Positions 27,221 through 37,870 of a stretch of 64,000 nucleotides of DNA are shown piece by piece. The stretch lies in the NCBI RefSeq assembly GCF_900115175.1, contig NZ_FOYV01000001.1, positions 2,294,001 to 2,358,000 on the forward strand. Direction: 5' to 3'. The notes below the pieces were generated by a model, which saw only the letters and a list, made by a program, of their open reading frames with translations, was not told the DNA's origin and ran no database searches. Made by a program: the position numbers and the translations under genes. Source of the stretch: Marinobacter gudaonensis (GTDB lineage: Bacteria; Pseudomonadota; Gammaproteobacteria; Pseudomonadales; Oleiphilaceae). Each line of letters opens with the position of its first letter. Positions within the stretch are counted from its first letter, which is position 1.

Positions 27221-28518
27221 GGTTCGGGTTTCTCCAGTACGGCGTAGAAAAAGCCGTCATGGCTATCCGGATCGGGCAGCAGTTGCCGCCCGGCCCCCAT
27301 ATCACGTCCCCACTGCGCCTGCGGCTCAACGAGGACGGCGTCCGTCTGCCCCTTGCGGAACCGCTGGATTATACGGTGGTTTTCCTGCGGAAACACCGAA
27401 CAGGTGGCATACACCAGCCGGCCTCCCGGTTTCAGGATAGCCCAGAGGGCGTCCAGCAGCCCAAGCTGCACCGCAGCCAGCGGGGTTACATCCGATTCAC
27501 GGCGCAGCATCTTGATGTCCGGGTGGCGGCGAATCACGCCACTGGCGCTGCAGGGTACATCCAGCAGGATGCGATCGAACGGGTCGCCGTCCCACCAGGT
27601 GTCGGTGGCAGCGGCATCGGCCTGCTTCAGGGTGGCGCTCAGATCCAGGCGCTCAAGGTTTTCCTGCACCCTGGGCAGCCGGTCAGCGGATTCGTCAATG
27701 GCCACCACTTCCGCCAGTCCGGCGCAGGCTTCAAGAATGGCGCAGGTTTTGCCGCCGGGGGCCGCGCAGGCATCCAGCACACGCTGGCCCGGAGCCAGGT
27801 CCATCAGGGTGGTGCTCAGTTGCGCGGCTTCGTCCTGCACGCTGACCGCCCCATCTGCGAACCACGGCAGATGGTCCACCGGAACCGGACGGGCCAGCTG
27901 TATGCCGAAAGGCGCAAAGGGGGTCGCGCTGGCGTCGATACCGGCCTCGGCCAGCAGCGCCAGGTACTCGTCCCGGGCAAAGCGCAGGGCGTTGACTCGC
28001 AGCGTCATGGGAGCCTGGGTGTTGTTGGCTTCGAGAATCCGCTGCCAGTCTTCGGGCCAGTTGTGGCGCAGTTTTTCCACCATCCAGTGGGAGTGGCTGA
28101 AGCGTGCGGCATCGTCTCCGGGCTCTGGCGCGCCTTCCCTTTCAGCGGCCCGCAGCACGCCATTGACCAGGCCGGTAAGATGAGGTTTGCCGAGGGCCCG
28201 GCAGGCTTCCACGGTTTCATTGAGCACGGCGTAGGTGGCCTGCTGGCTGAACCGCAACTGGAACAGGGCCACAAGCATCAGATGGTGGACGATGCGGTCC
28301 GGTTTGCGCAGGGGTTTCTTCAGGCGCCCCGACAGTTCCGCGTCGAGGCGGTGGAACCAGCGGCAGGTACCGAAGCAGAGCGCCTGCAATTCGGCCCGCT
28401 CGTGCACAGCCAGGCGGTTCAGGGCGGGTGGCAGGCACTGGGATAGCGACTGGCCATTCTCCACCGCCAGTATCACGCCGGCGGCAATGGCGCGCATGGG
28501 CTGCGGTTGGTCGCCCAT
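27217..28518 (-). CDS. rsmB: 16S rRNA m5C967 methyltransferase
   Basis: A 433-residue protein with an N-terminal NusB-like RNA-binding domain (1-140) and a C-terminal SAM-dependent methyltransferase. The two catalytic-region cysteines are visible in [16 protein letters not shown] and [12 protein letters not shown], and the SAM loop is [13 protein letters not shown]. It methylates C967 of 16S rRNA before subunit assembly. It lies one base after the fmt stop and overlaps trkA by 4 bases, as in Pseudomonas. Confidence 0.97.
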   Translation of the reverse strand: MGDQPQPMRAIAAGVILAVENGQSLSQCLPPALNRLAVHERAELQALCFGTCRWFHRLDAELSGRLKKPLRKPDRIVHHLMLVALFQLRFSQQATYAVLNETVEACRALGKPHLTGLVNGVLRAAEREGAPEPGDDAARFSHSHWMVEKLRHNWPEDWQRILEANNTQAPMTLRVNALRFARDEYLALLAEAGIDASATPFAPFGIQLARPVPVDHLPWFADGAVSVQDEAAQLSTTLMDLAPGQRVLDACAAPGGKTCAILEACAGLAEVVAIDESADRLPRVQENLERLDLSATLKQADAAATDTWWDGDPFDRILLDVPCSASGVIRRHPDIKMLRRESDVTPLAAVQLGLLDALWAILKPGGRLVYATCSVFPQENHRIIQRFRKGQTDAVLVEPQAQWGRDMGAGRQLLPDPDSHDGFFYAVLEKPEP

Positions 28519-28519
28519 G

Positions 28520-29455
28520 TCAGCGCAGCTCCTGGCCGGGCATCAGCAGCTCCTTGCCACCGTTGATCAGGTCGTTCACGCTCTGGGCGCGGGAGCCCGG
28601 CAGTTGCAGTCGGGTGATGCGCAGGGTTCCCTTTCCGCACGTGATGTCGATGCCATTGCGGTCCCGAAGCAGAACGGTGCCCGGCGACTTGCCGCTCTGG
28701 GTGCCGAGCACCTCCGCCTCATGAATGCGAATACGCTGGTCGCCCAGGTCGGTGTAGGTGCCCGGCCAGGGGTTGAAGGCACGGATCAGTCGCTCAATAT
28801 CGGTGGCGTCGGCCTGCCAGTCAATGTGGCCCTCGGTCTTGCTCAGCTTGCTGGCATAACAGGCCTGGCTGTCGTTCTGGGCTTCGCCGGCCAGCTCGCC
28901 TTTGGCGAGCAGTTCCAGGGCCTTGACGATGGCCTTGCCACCCAGCTCCGCCAGGCGGTCATGGAGGCTGCCACCGGTATCGTCGGCGTTAATGGGGGTG
29001 ATGGACTTCAGCAGCATGGCACCGGTGTCCAGGCCTTCGTCCATCTGCATGATGGTAATGCCGGTTTCGGCATCGCCGGCGGCAATGGCCCGCTGGATGG
29101 GCGCCGCACCGCGCCACCGGGGCAGCAGGGAGGCATGGATGTTCAGGCAGCCGTGTTCCGGTATGTCCAGAACCGCTTTGGGTAAAATCAGCCCGTAGGC
29201 GGCTACAACCATGACCTCGGGTTCGAGACTGGCGAGCTCCTGCTGGGCTTCGGGGGTTTTCAGGGTTTCCGGCTGGAACACCGGGATGTCGTGGTCCAGG
29301 GCTACCTGCTTCACGGGGCTGGGCTGGAGTTTGCGCCCCCGACCAGCGGGCCGATCCGGTTGGGAGTAAACGCCAACGAGGGTGTGGCCGGCCGCTATCA
29401 GGGCCTTCAGTGCTTCGGCCGCGAAATCCGGGGTGCCCGCAAAAACAAGTCGCAC
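28520..29455 (-). CDS. fmt: Methionyl-tRNA formyltransferase
   Basis: A 311-residue enzyme that formylates initiator Met-tRNA using 10-formyl-tetrahydrofolate. It starts at GTG (MRLVFAGTPDFA). The formyltransferase core shows NIHASLLPRWRGAAPIQ with the catalytic Asn-His and a C-terminal tRNA-binding domain from about residue 205. It partners with def, which later removes the formyl group. A terminator-like hairpin separates it from def. Confidence 0.97.
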   Translation of the reverse strand: MRLVFAGTPDFAAEALKALIAAGHTLVGVYSQPDRPAGRGRKLQPSPVKQVALDHDIPVFQPETLKTPEAQQELASLEPEVMVVAAYGLILPKAVLDIPEHGCLNIHASLLPRWRGAAPIQRAIAAGDAETGITIMQMDEGLDTGAMLLKSITPINADDTGGSLHDRLAELGGKAIVKALELLAKGELAGEAQNDSQACYASKLSKTEGHIDWQADATDIERLIRAFNPWPGTYTDLGDQRIRIHEAEVLGTQSGKSPGTVLLRDRNGIDITCGKGTLRITRLQLPGSRAQSVNDLINGGKELLMPGQELR

Positions 29456-29484
29456 GGTGATGTGATCTCTGTTCCGTTGTATAC

Positions 29485-29509
29485 GAAAAGACCGGGTCGT
29501 GACCCGGTC
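29485..29509 (-). terminator. Terminator-like hairpin between def and fmt
   Basis: GACCGGGT and ACCCGGTC pair around a CGTG loop (29490-29509). In the leftward direction the stem is followed at once by CTTTTCG, an intrinsic-terminator signature. It could reduce read-through from def into fmt-rsmB-trkA. Confidence 0.6.
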
Positions 29510-29548
29510 CGGCGCAATGTCTGGTTCTGGCGAACGCCCGCTGGTAAA

Positions 29549-30052
29549 TCAGGCGCTTTTCTTGTGCAGCTTTTCCAGCTTCTTGCGGATACGGTTGCGC
29601 TTGAGCGAACTCAGGTAGTCCACGAACAGCTTGCCGTTCAGGTGATCCATCTCGTGCTGGATGCATACCGCCAGCAGGCCGCGAGCCTCAAGCTCGAACG
29701 GCTTTCCGTCCCGGTCGAGGGCCTTGATCAGGCAGTGCTCGATGCGCTCCACATCTTCGTAGAAGCCGGGCACCGACAGGCAGCCCTCCTGCATGGCCTC
29801 TTTCTCGCCATCCAGAACAGTCACCTTCGGGTTGATGAACACCCGGGGCTCGCTCTTGTCCTCCGAGAGATCCATCACGATGATCTGTTTGTGCACGTTC
29901 ACCTGGGTGGCTGCCAGACCGATACCGGGCGCATCGTACATGGTCTCGAACATGTCGTCGATCAGCTTGCGATCGGCGTCTGTCACTTCTTCCACCGGTT
30001 TGGCGATGGTGCGCAAACGGGGATCCGGGTATTCGAGAATCTCTAGTATCAT
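29549..30052 (-). CDS. def: Peptide deformylase
   Basis: A 167-residue metalloenzyme (type I) that removes N-formyl groups from nascent proteins. The three active-site motifs are present: GIGLAATQV near residue 45, EGCLSVPG near 90 with the metal-binding cysteine, and [13 protein letters not shown] near 133 with both histidines and the catalytic glutamate. It starts at the ATG at 30050-30052 and faces the LysM gene across a 420-base gap. Confidence 0.98.
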   Translation of the reverse strand: MILEILEYPDPRLRTIAKPVEEVTDADRKLIDDMFETMYDAPGIGLAATQVNVHKQIIVMDLSEDKSEPRVFINPKVTVLDGEKEAMQEGCLSVPGFYEDVERIEHCLIKALDRDGKPFELEARGLLAVCIQHEMDHLNGKLFVDYLSSLKRNRIRKKLEKLHKKSA

Positions 30053-30472
30053 AGGGCTGTATCTAAACCTGGTGCTCTGAATGTGATCCGACGTTCCGGT
30101 GCCGCGCGCGAGCCGCTCGTTTAACTTTTGTAACCGTGTGAAAACGGTCTCCGATTTGCGACGGCGTACTGCGACATTTTCTACCCTGCCTCTACTATTA
30201 TCGGGGCAGGTCCGCCGCTTTCAACGCGCGACGGGCTCTGTGATCGGCATGACGGTATTATCCAACAATTCGCCGATTGAGTACAAACTGATCAGTCAAT
30301 AGTTAAAATCTTTCGTCGACGCCGTAGAATTTACTGGAAGAACAAAAGATAACATCACAATTTGCGAGACTTCTTCTATAGTAACTGGAATAGCATCGTA
30401 ATAAGCTGCAGAAAACTGACTGCATCCGAAAAGAATGCAAAGAATCAAGGCACGCGATCAAGGACTTACACA
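30053..30472. promoter_or_regulatory. Divergent intergenic region between def and the LysM gene
   Basis: This 420-base gap is AT-rich from about 30290 to 30470 and must hold promoters for def (leftward) and the LysM-dprA genes (rightward). TACTATTATC near 30192 and TATAGT near 30375 resemble -10 boxes but have poor -35 partners. I see no convincing ORF, RNA gene or repeat. Confidence 0.45.
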
Positions 30473-31489
30473 ATGAGGAAACTGCTGTACGCTCTGGCAG
30501 CAACAACGCTGCTTATCACCTCCTGGGCCCATGCTGCACCGGAGCTGCGGTCTGACCATCCCGATCGTTACACCGTTGTGAAGGGTGACACCCTCTGGGA
30601 CATCTCCGCCCGGTTTTTGAACAACCCCTGGTATTGGCCGGAGATCTGGCACGTGAATCCCCAGGTGGCCAACCCGCACCTGATTTACCCGGGCGACCAG
30701 CTGGCCCTGGTTTATATCGACGGCAAGCCCCGCATTACCAAGGTGGCGACCAGTGATGTGGTGAAGCTGTCGCCGAAGGTGCGCTCCGAGCCGATCGATA
30801 CCCCGATTCCCGCCATACCGCTCGACGCCATTGGCAGTTTCCTGACCGACACCCGCATTGTCAGCCCGGAAGAACTCCAGGGCGCGCCTTACGTGCTTGA
30901 GGGCGAGGACGGCCGCATTATTACGGGCGCCGGTGACCGGCTGTATGCCCGGGGCAAGAAGCCGGCCGACAAGGTGGGCGTGTTCCGTCGCAGCAAGGAA
31001 TTCCGTGATCCGGAGACCGGCGAGTTTCTCGGCCTGGAAGCGAAGAGCATCGGCGCCGGCTCGGTGGCGGCGGAAAATGGCGATGTCCTCACCGTGGACC
31101 TGACTTCCACCAATCAGGAAGTGCGGATTGGCGACCGTCTGCTGACCAACGTTAACCGCCCCATTGCCACCAGTTTCGTACCCAGCGCGCCCGATCAGAA
31201 GGTCGAAGGGCAGATGATCGCGGTGGATGGCGGTGTTACCCAGATCGGCCAGTATGACGTGGTGGCCATCAACCGTGGTACCCGCGATGGTCTGGAATCG
31301 GGCAATGTGATGGCGGTGCTGCAGAGCGGAAACCTGGTTCGTGATCCGGTGACCGGTGAAACCATCGAGCTGCCTTCGGAGCGTGCCGGGCTGCTGATGG
31401 TGTTCCAGGCCTATGAGAAAATGAGCTACGGTCTGGTGCTGCAGGCCACCCAGGCGCTGGAGGTTGGTGACAAGGTTACCAACCCCTGA
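30473..31489 (+). CDS. Exported LysM peptidoglycan-binding protein
   Basis: A 338-residue protein from the ATG at 30473, which opens a clear signal peptide (cleavage after AHA at residue 22). One LysM module follows at about residues 32-82 (YTVVKGDTLWDISARFLNNPWYWPEIW is its core), so the protein should bind peptidoglycan in the periplasm. The remaining 250 residues are a conserved but uncharacterised region found in PA0020-type proteins. It lies between def and dprA as in Pseudomonas and ends at a strong terminator. Its physiological role is not established. Confidence 0.92.
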   Translation: MRKLLYALAATTLLITSWAHAAPELRSDHPDRYTVVKGDTLWDISARFLNNPWYWPEIWHVNPQVANPHLIYPGDQLALVYIDGKPRITKVATSDVVKLSPKVRSEPIDTPIPAIPLDAIGSFLTDTRIVSPEELQGAPYVLEGEDGRIITGAGDRLYARGKKPADKVGVFRRSKEFRDPETGEFLGLEAKSIGAGSVAAENGDVLTVDLTSTNQEVRIGDRLLTNVNRPIATSFVPSAPDQKVEGQMIAVDGGVTQIGQYDVVAINRGTRDGLESGNVMAVLQSGNLVRDPVTGETIELPSERAGLLMVFQAYEKMSYGLVLQATQALEVGDKVTNP

Positions 31490-31516
31490 GCCTTCGCCAA
31501 CCGCTGTATTGAATGT

Positions 31517-31548
31517 GCCGGACCAGGATGGTCCGGCTTTTCTGTTTT
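31517..31548 (+). terminator. Intrinsic terminator after the LysM gene
   Basis: GCCGGACCA (31517-31525) and TGGTCCGGC (31529-31537) form a 9-bp GC-rich stem with a GGA loop, followed by TTTTCTGTTTT. This is a textbook rho-independent terminator 14 bases before dprA. Confidence 0.9.
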
Positions 31549-31561
31549 CAAGGACGACATC

Positions 31562-32692
31562 GTGTTTACTTCCCCGGAAGCTCCCTGGATTTTTCTGACC
31601 TGCCTGCCCCACTGCGGCCGCGTTCGACGCCGGGCGCTGGTGGCCGAGATTGCCGATCCGGTCCGGTTACTGGCCATGAACACGGCCACCCTCACGGCCC
31701 TGGGTCTGGACGACGACAGCCTGGCGGCCATCCGCGCCTGGCAGGATCGCGACGAGCGCCATCCTGCGGTGGCAGAAACCCGCACTATTCTGGAACGATG
31801 CCAGCATCACGGCATTGCTACCGTAACCTGGCAGCACGGGGATTACCCCGATCCGTTGCGACACATCCACGACGCGCCCCTGGTGCTGTATGCCCGGGGC
31901 GATACCCGTCTGCTGAGCCGGGAGCAGATCGGCATCGTCGGCAGCCGCAAGGCCACGCCTGCGGGGTTGGATCATGCCCGACGTTTTGCCGCCGAGCTCG
32001 CGAACCGGCAATTGCTGGTGACCAGCGGTCTGGCCCTGGGCATCGACGGCGCTGCCCATGCCGGTGCCCTGGACGCCGGGCACCCGACCATTGCGGTGAT
32101 TGGCTGCGGCCTTGACCGGATTTATCCCCACCAGCATCGGCGTTTGGGCGAGCGGGTAATCGCAGACGGGCTGATTGTCTCGGAGTATCCGCCCGGCACA
32201 CCCGCCAGGGCGGCCCACTTCCCCCAGCGAAACCGGATTATCAGTGGACTGAGTCGGGGCATCCTGGTGGTGGAGGCGGGTCTGCGCAGCGGCTCCCTGA
32301 TCACCGCGCGGATGGCCCTGGAGCAGGGCCGGGAAGTCTTTGCCATACCCGGTTCGGTCCACAGCCCGGTCGCTCGCGGTTGCCACCACCTGATCAAGCA
32401 GGGCGCACGCCTGGTGGAAACGGTCGACGATATTCTGGAAGAATTGGGGGCCTGGTGGTCGTCGGCGTCGGGGAGCGCTGAGGCCAGCGAGACCGCTCCG
32501 AAACAGTCGCAGGCGGGGCTTGAGCGCAGGGAAATCGCGGTCCTGGAGGCTTTAGGGTATGATCCGCAGTCAACCGATGCACTCAGTTCAGCCACCGGTC
32601 TCCCCGCCGATCAGCTCATGCAGGCACTGCTGCTCCTGGAACTTGAGGGGCTGGCCAGTTCCGCCCCGGGGGGCTATCAGAAGATCGTCTGA
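31562..32692 (+). CDS. dprA: DNA-processing protein DprA
   Basis: A 376-residue protein from a GTG start preceded by AAGGA. DprA protects incoming single-stranded DNA and loads RecA during natural transformation. An N-terminal SAM-like region (1-70) is followed by the Rossmann core with IGIVGSRKATPAGLDHA, SGLALGIDGAAHAGAL and HFPQRNRIISGLSRG, and a C-terminal winged-helix domain (about 310-376). It starts just after the LysM terminator, so it needs its own promoter or read-through. Confidence 0.96.
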   Translation: MFTSPEAPWIFLTCLPHCGRVRRRALVAEIADPVRLLAMNTATLTALGLDDDSLAAIRAWQDRDERHPAVAETRTILERCQHHGIATVTWQHGDYPDPLRHIHDAPLVLYARGDTRLLSREQIGIVGSRKATPAGLDHARRFAAELANRQLLVTSGLALGIDGAAHAGALDAGHPTIAVIGCGLDRIYPHQHRRLGERVIADGLIVSEYPPGTPARAAHFPQRNRIISGLSRGILVVEAGLRSGSLITARMALEQGREVFAIPGSVHSPVARGCHHLIKQGARLVETVDDILEELGAWWSSASGSAEASETAPKQSQAGLERREIAVLEALGYDPQSTDALSSATGLPADQLMQALLLLELEGLASSAPGGYQKIV

Positions 32693-32705
32693 ACTGGGTG
32701 CACCC

Positions 32706-33314
32706 ATGGATCCCGGCCAAGGTGATGTGAACTCCGTGACCCACTGCGACAGCAAGCCGCTCTCTGACTGGCAACTGCACTGTGCCCGCCGTACCGTCCT
32801 GGGTGGCGGTGTGATTGCCTATCCTACCGAAGCGGTCTGGGGACTGGGGTGTGACCCCTGGGATCGGGACGCGGTGGCGCACCTCCTTGAGCTCAAGCAG
32901 CGCCCTGTGGAAAAAGGTGTGATTCTGGTGGCTTCATCCGTGGAACAGATCCACTTTCTGCTCGACCCTCTCCCCGAGAGCCTGCGCCGGGAAGCCGAGC
33001 GGCACTGGCCGGGTCCTGTCACCTGTCTGTTGCCGGATGTAAACCGACAGATCCCCGAATGGGTTCGTGGCCGGCACGTTTCCATCGCGGTCCGGGTGAG
33101 CGATCATCCTGTGGTGCGGGCGTTGTGTGAGGTCGCGGGCATGCCGCTGGTGTCGACCTCCTGCAATCCGGCTGGCCGCCAGCCCGCCCGACACATCTGG
33201 CAGGTGCGCCGCTATTTCGACGACCGCCTCGACTGGATTGTGCCCGGCGCCCTGGGTGGCAATCGCAAACCCAGCCGTATTATTGATATTGTCAGCGGTC
33301 AGCAACTTCGCTAG
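32706..33314 (+). CDS. tsaC: Threonylcarbamoyl-AMP synthase
   Basis: A 202-residue Sua5/YciO/YrdC-fold protein that makes threonylcarbamoyl-AMP for the t6A37 modification of tRNAs reading ANN codons. Typical blocks are GGVIAYPTEAVWGLGCDPWD, LKQRPVEKGVILVAS and VSTSCNPAGRQPA. I chose the ATG 13 bases after the dprA stop; GTG codons 8 and 11 codons later are alternatives because no strong ribosome site precedes the ATG. Neighbours dprA and hemF match the Pseudomonas order, but the usual quinone reductase gene before hemF is absent. Confidence 0.95.
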   Translation: MDPGQGDVNSVTHCDSKPLSDWQLHCARRTVLGGGVIAYPTEAVWGLGCDPWDRDAVAHLLELKQRPVEKGVILVASSVEQIHFLLDPLPESLRREAERHWPGPVTCLLPDVNRQIPEWVRGRHVSIAVRVSDHPVVRALCEVAGMPLVSTSCNPAGRQPARHIWQVRRYFDDRLDWIVPGALGGNRKPSRIIDIVSGQQLR

Positions 33315-35070
<1,756 letters not shown>

Positions 35071-35125
35071 GCCTCACGGCCGGGAATGGGCTATGCTCAG
35101 GGTCAACCTTCCGTAGGGATTGTCC

Positions 35126-35899
35126 ATGGATATTCTTACCCTTGTGGGGCTGGTGGCAGGCGTTCTTATTGTCCTTCTGGCCATGCTTGCCAACGCCTCC
35201 TTCCTTACCTTCCTGAACCTGCCGGGGCTGGCCATCGTGCTGGGCGGCACCTTTGCGGTGACCCTGGTTAAATTCCGCATGGCGTCGGTGATGAGTGCCT
35301 TCCGCCTGGCCATGTCGGCAGCCTTCACCGACCGGATGCCCCGGCCCACCGAGCTCATCCGGGAGGTCGGCGTGCTTGCCCAGGTAGTCCGGAAAGAGGG
35401 CATCCTGGGCCTGGAAAATCACCAGACCAACAACGAGTTTCTGCAGAAGGCGATCAACCTGTGTGTGGACGGCCATCCCCCGGAGCTGGTGGAGGAAGCG
35501 CTGGCGCAGGAAACCCAGCAGACCGCGGAGCGGTACGAAGTGGCGGAACGGGTGTTCCGGGGCATCGGAGAGTCGGCGCCGGCCATCGGCATGCTGGGAA
35601 CCCTGGTGGGGCTGGTGCAGATGCTCAACACCCTCGATGACCCCTCCTCGATTGGTCCGGCCATGGCCATCGCCCTGCTGACCACCCTGTACGGCGCTTT
35701 CATCGCCCAGCTCATTGCCCTGCCGCTGGCCGACAAGCTTCAGTTGAAGGCGGAGGACGAGGCCCGCAACCAGATGCTGATCATCACCTCGATCAAGAAC
35801 ATCATGCGCGGCGAGAATCCGAGGGTCATGACCGAACTGCTGTCGTCGTTCGTGGTACCCGAGCAGCGCACCGGACTGGCGCCAGAGCGGGAGGCCTGA
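35126..35899 (+). CDS. motA: Flagellar stator protein MotA/PomA
   Basis: A 257-residue inner-membrane protein with four predicted segments, two near each end, and a large cytoplasmic loop that contacts the rotor. PAIGMLGTLVGLVQMLNTLDDP carries the conserved proline and third segment typical of PomA/MotA. I took the ATG at 35126; a TTG two codons earlier is possible. The gene is followed 4 bases later by motB. No other flagellar genes are present, as is usual for an isolated stator operon. Confidence 0.94.
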   Translation: MDILTLVGLVAGVLIVLLAMLANASFLTFLNLPGLAIVLGGTFAVTLVKFRMASVMSAFRLAMSAAFTDRMPRPTELIREVGVLAQVVRKEGILGLENHQTNNEFLQKAINLCVDGHPPELVEEALAQETQQTAERYEVAERVFRGIGESAPAIGMLGTLVGLVQMLNTLDDPSSIGPAMAIALLTTLYGAFIAQLIALPLADKLQLKAEDEARNQMLIITSIKNIMRGENPRVMTELLSSFVVPEQRTGLAPEREA

Positions 35900-35903
35900 G
35901 CCC

Positions 35904-36737
35904 TTGGAACTGGTGCAGAAGCGCAACAGGAAACGGCTACAGAGCCAGACGCCGGCCTGGATTGTCACCTTTGCCGACCTGGCCACCCTGCTGCTCACCT
36001 TCTTTATCCTGTTGCTCTCCTTTGCGGAAATGGACGTGGAAAAATACCGGGCCATGGCCAACTCCATGGCGGTGGCCTTTGGTTCCAGCAACGTGCTGGC
36101 GGAGGACATCGGTGGCTCGCCCCTGACCATGATCGAGTCCGAGACCGTATCGCTGCCCGAACCGGTCGAATCCCAGGCCAGGGAACCGGAATTCATCGAT
36201 GAACGCGCCGACGGCAGTGCCCCCACGCAGGTGCCCGGCGGGGTGATTGATCTGGCCAGCCGGATGATCCGTGAACTGGAATCGGAGGTGGCGTCCAAGG
36301 CCCTGAGCGTCAACTATGATCAAAGCCAGGTGGTCATCCGTTTCTCCGAGGAAGCCACGTTCCGCTCGGGGGAGGCGGCCATCAAGCCGGAGATGATTCC
36401 GATCATAGAACGGGTGGTGGAGGTGTTGTCCGCCTGTGAGGGAGACATTCTGGTGTCCGGGTACACAGACAACCGACCGATCTCCAGCGAACGCTACCGT
36501 TCCAACTGGGACCTCTCGGCTGCCCGGGCCGTATCGGTGGTCCACGAGCTGGTAATGAACCGGCAGGTGCCGGCCGAACGGGTGGTGGCGGCGGGTCGGG
36601 CGGAGACCAATCCGCTTGCGCCCAACGACTCGCCGGAAAACCGCGCGTTGAACCGCCGGGTGGAAATTGCCATTCGCAATCCCGAGTGCAGCGATCAGCT
36701 TCCGGCGGGGGAGCTGCCGGTGGAGATCAGGCCCTGA
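35904..36737 (+). CDS. motB: Flagellar stator protein MotB/PomB
   Basis: A 277-residue partner of MotA, apparently starting at TTG (35904); a GTG three codons later is the alternative. A short cytoplasmic tail precedes one membrane helix, PAWIVTFADLATLLLTFFI, whose D25 is the ion-carrying aspartate. Residues 150-270 form an OmpA-like peptidoglycan-binding domain (SGYTDNRPIS, NRRVEIAI). Stator ion (Na+ or H+) cannot be fixed by eye, although a marine host makes Na+ plausible. Confidence 0.93.
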   Translation: MELVQKRNRKRLQSQTPAWIVTFADLATLLLTFFILLLSFAEMDVEKYRAMANSMAVAFGSSNVLAEDIGGSPLTMIESETVSLPEPVESQAREPEFIDERADGSAPTQVPGGVIDLASRMIRELESEVASKALSVNYDQSQVVIRFSEEATFRSGEAAIKPEMIPIIERVVEVLSACEGDILVSGYTDNRPISSERYRSNWDLSAARAVSVVHELVMNRQVPAERVVAAGRAETNPLAPNDSPENRALNRRVEIAIRNPECSDQLPAGELPVEIRP

Positions 36738-36848
36738 GCCTTATGCCGGGCCGGCAGTTGCTCATGCGCAATCCATATAACTGAAGTGCTTTCAGGGCCT
36801 TATACTGTGCGCCCGATTATTCACAGGCACAGCGGAGCAAAACAGCAT

Positions 36849-37166
36849 ATGAGTGGACCAGACAAACCCAAGGTCATTGGCGAGGAATGGAGCGATGAGC
36901 GGGTCAGGAGCTTTCTGGACCTCCAGCCGTGGGACCGTGCCATCAATGCCGACTATCACGCCCTGTTGAGAGCCTATCAGGCCATGCGGGCCGAGGATTT
37001 CGAGCGCTTTATCGGTTTCTTTGTGGCCGCTGGCCGTGATCTGAACGCGGTGGGGCCGGAAGGCGGCACCATTCTGGACCTGATTTCCGAGCATCGACGG
37101 AGCGTTGATTACGCCCGCGCCCTGGAACAGGCTGGTGCGCAAAAAACAGCCGCCGCCGGAGACTGA
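36849..37166 (+). CDS. PA4642-family conserved protein of unknown function
   Basis: A 105-residue acidic cytoplasmic protein. I recognise it as the PA4642 type found across pseudomonads and relatives; no function is established. Visible features are the conserved WSDERVRSFLDLQP start, a helical middle (ALLRAYQAMRAEDFERFIGFF) and AAGRDLNAVGPEGGTILD, which has an ankyrin-like look. It stands alone between motB and the convergent heat-shock gene. Confidence 0.8.
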   Translation: MSGPDKPKVIGEEWSDERVRSFLDLQPWDRAINADYHALLRAYQAMRAEDFERFIGFFVAAGRDLNAVGPEGGTILDLISEHRRSVDYARALEQAGAQKTAAAGD

Positions 37167-37173
37167 CTCCGGC
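37155..37173. terminator. Hairpin at the convergent end of the PA4642-like gene
   Basis: GCCGGAG and CTCCGGC pair over 7 bp around ACTGA, overlapping the stop codon at 37164-37166. There is no U tract, so this is a weak terminator call between two convergent genes. Confidence 0.4.
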
Positions 37174-37207
37174 GCGGCGCGGGTTTCGGGCGTGAGGTCG
37201 CAGCCCC

Positions 37208-37660
37208 TCAGTGGACGTCGACCTCAATCGCCTTGGGCTCTTTCGGTTCAGCCTTCTGCAGGGTCAGGGTCAGCATGCCGTCCTTGAAGCTGGCCTTCAC
37301 GCTGTTTTCGTCCACGTTGTCCGGCAACGTGAAGCGGCGCAGAAAGCTGCCGTAGAAGCGCTCAATCCGATGATGCTTCTTGTCCTTGGTTTCCTCTTCG
37401 TTCTTGCGCTCACCCTGAATGCTCAGCACGCCCTCATGGACGGTCACTTTGACGTCCTCCCGGGACATGCCTGGCAATTCCGCCTCAATGGTGAAGGCTT
37501 CCGGGGTCTCCTTGATGTCGACCGCCGGCGCCCAGTCGCTGCGACTGAACAGATCCTTGCCTTCCCGCTCGGCGGGCCGGGTCAGGCCGAACATGCGATT
37601 GTAGCGGTTCATCAGGTCTTCAAACTCATTGACCGGATTCCAGCGTGTAAGAGTGCTCAT
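37208..37660 (-). CDS. Small heat-shock protein (Hsp20/alpha-crystallin)
   Basis: A 150-residue ATP-independent chaperone that holds unfolding proteins. The alpha-crystallin domain spans about 40-140, with PAVDIKETPEAFTIEAELPG at its start, GxLxIxGER as VLSIQGERKNEE, and the A-x-x-x-GML motif as ASFKDGMLTLTL near the end. A strong AAGGAGG ribosome site precedes the ATG. A heat-shock type -35 box lies about 145 bases upstream. Confidence 0.96.
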   Translation of the reverse strand: MSTLTRWNPVNEFEDLMNRYNRMFGLTRPAEREGKDLFSRSDWAPAVDIKETPEAFTIEAELPGMSREDVKVTVHEGVLSIQGERKNEEETKDKKHHRIERFYGSFLRRFTLPDNVDENSVKASFKDGMLTLTLQKAEPKEPKAIEVDVH

Positions 37661-37779
37661 AATGCATCCCTCCTTTTCAACGAAACGAATCTGAATGGTT
37701 GAACATCAGCTTCGATCGCGGAACTGCTCCCTGTCGGTGGCGCCAGCCGACCGGATATCCGTGAACCTCTGCTATCTTG

Positions 37780-37812
37780 CAATTTAAGTACAGCCTGCAG
37801 GTTTTCAAGGGG
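37780..37812 (-). promoter_or_regulatory. Possible sigma-32 promoter of the Hsp20 gene
   Basis: The reverse strand reads CCCCTTGAAAA (37802-37812), an excellent heat-shock -35. About 14 bases downstream lies TACTTAAATT, a poor match to the CCCGAT-type -10, so the call is tentative. Confidence 0.4.
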
Positions 37813-37870
37813 CTAACTGGTGGAATTTTGATCCCCGTCAAACCATTGGTTGAGGCGTGAAATCTGGCCT

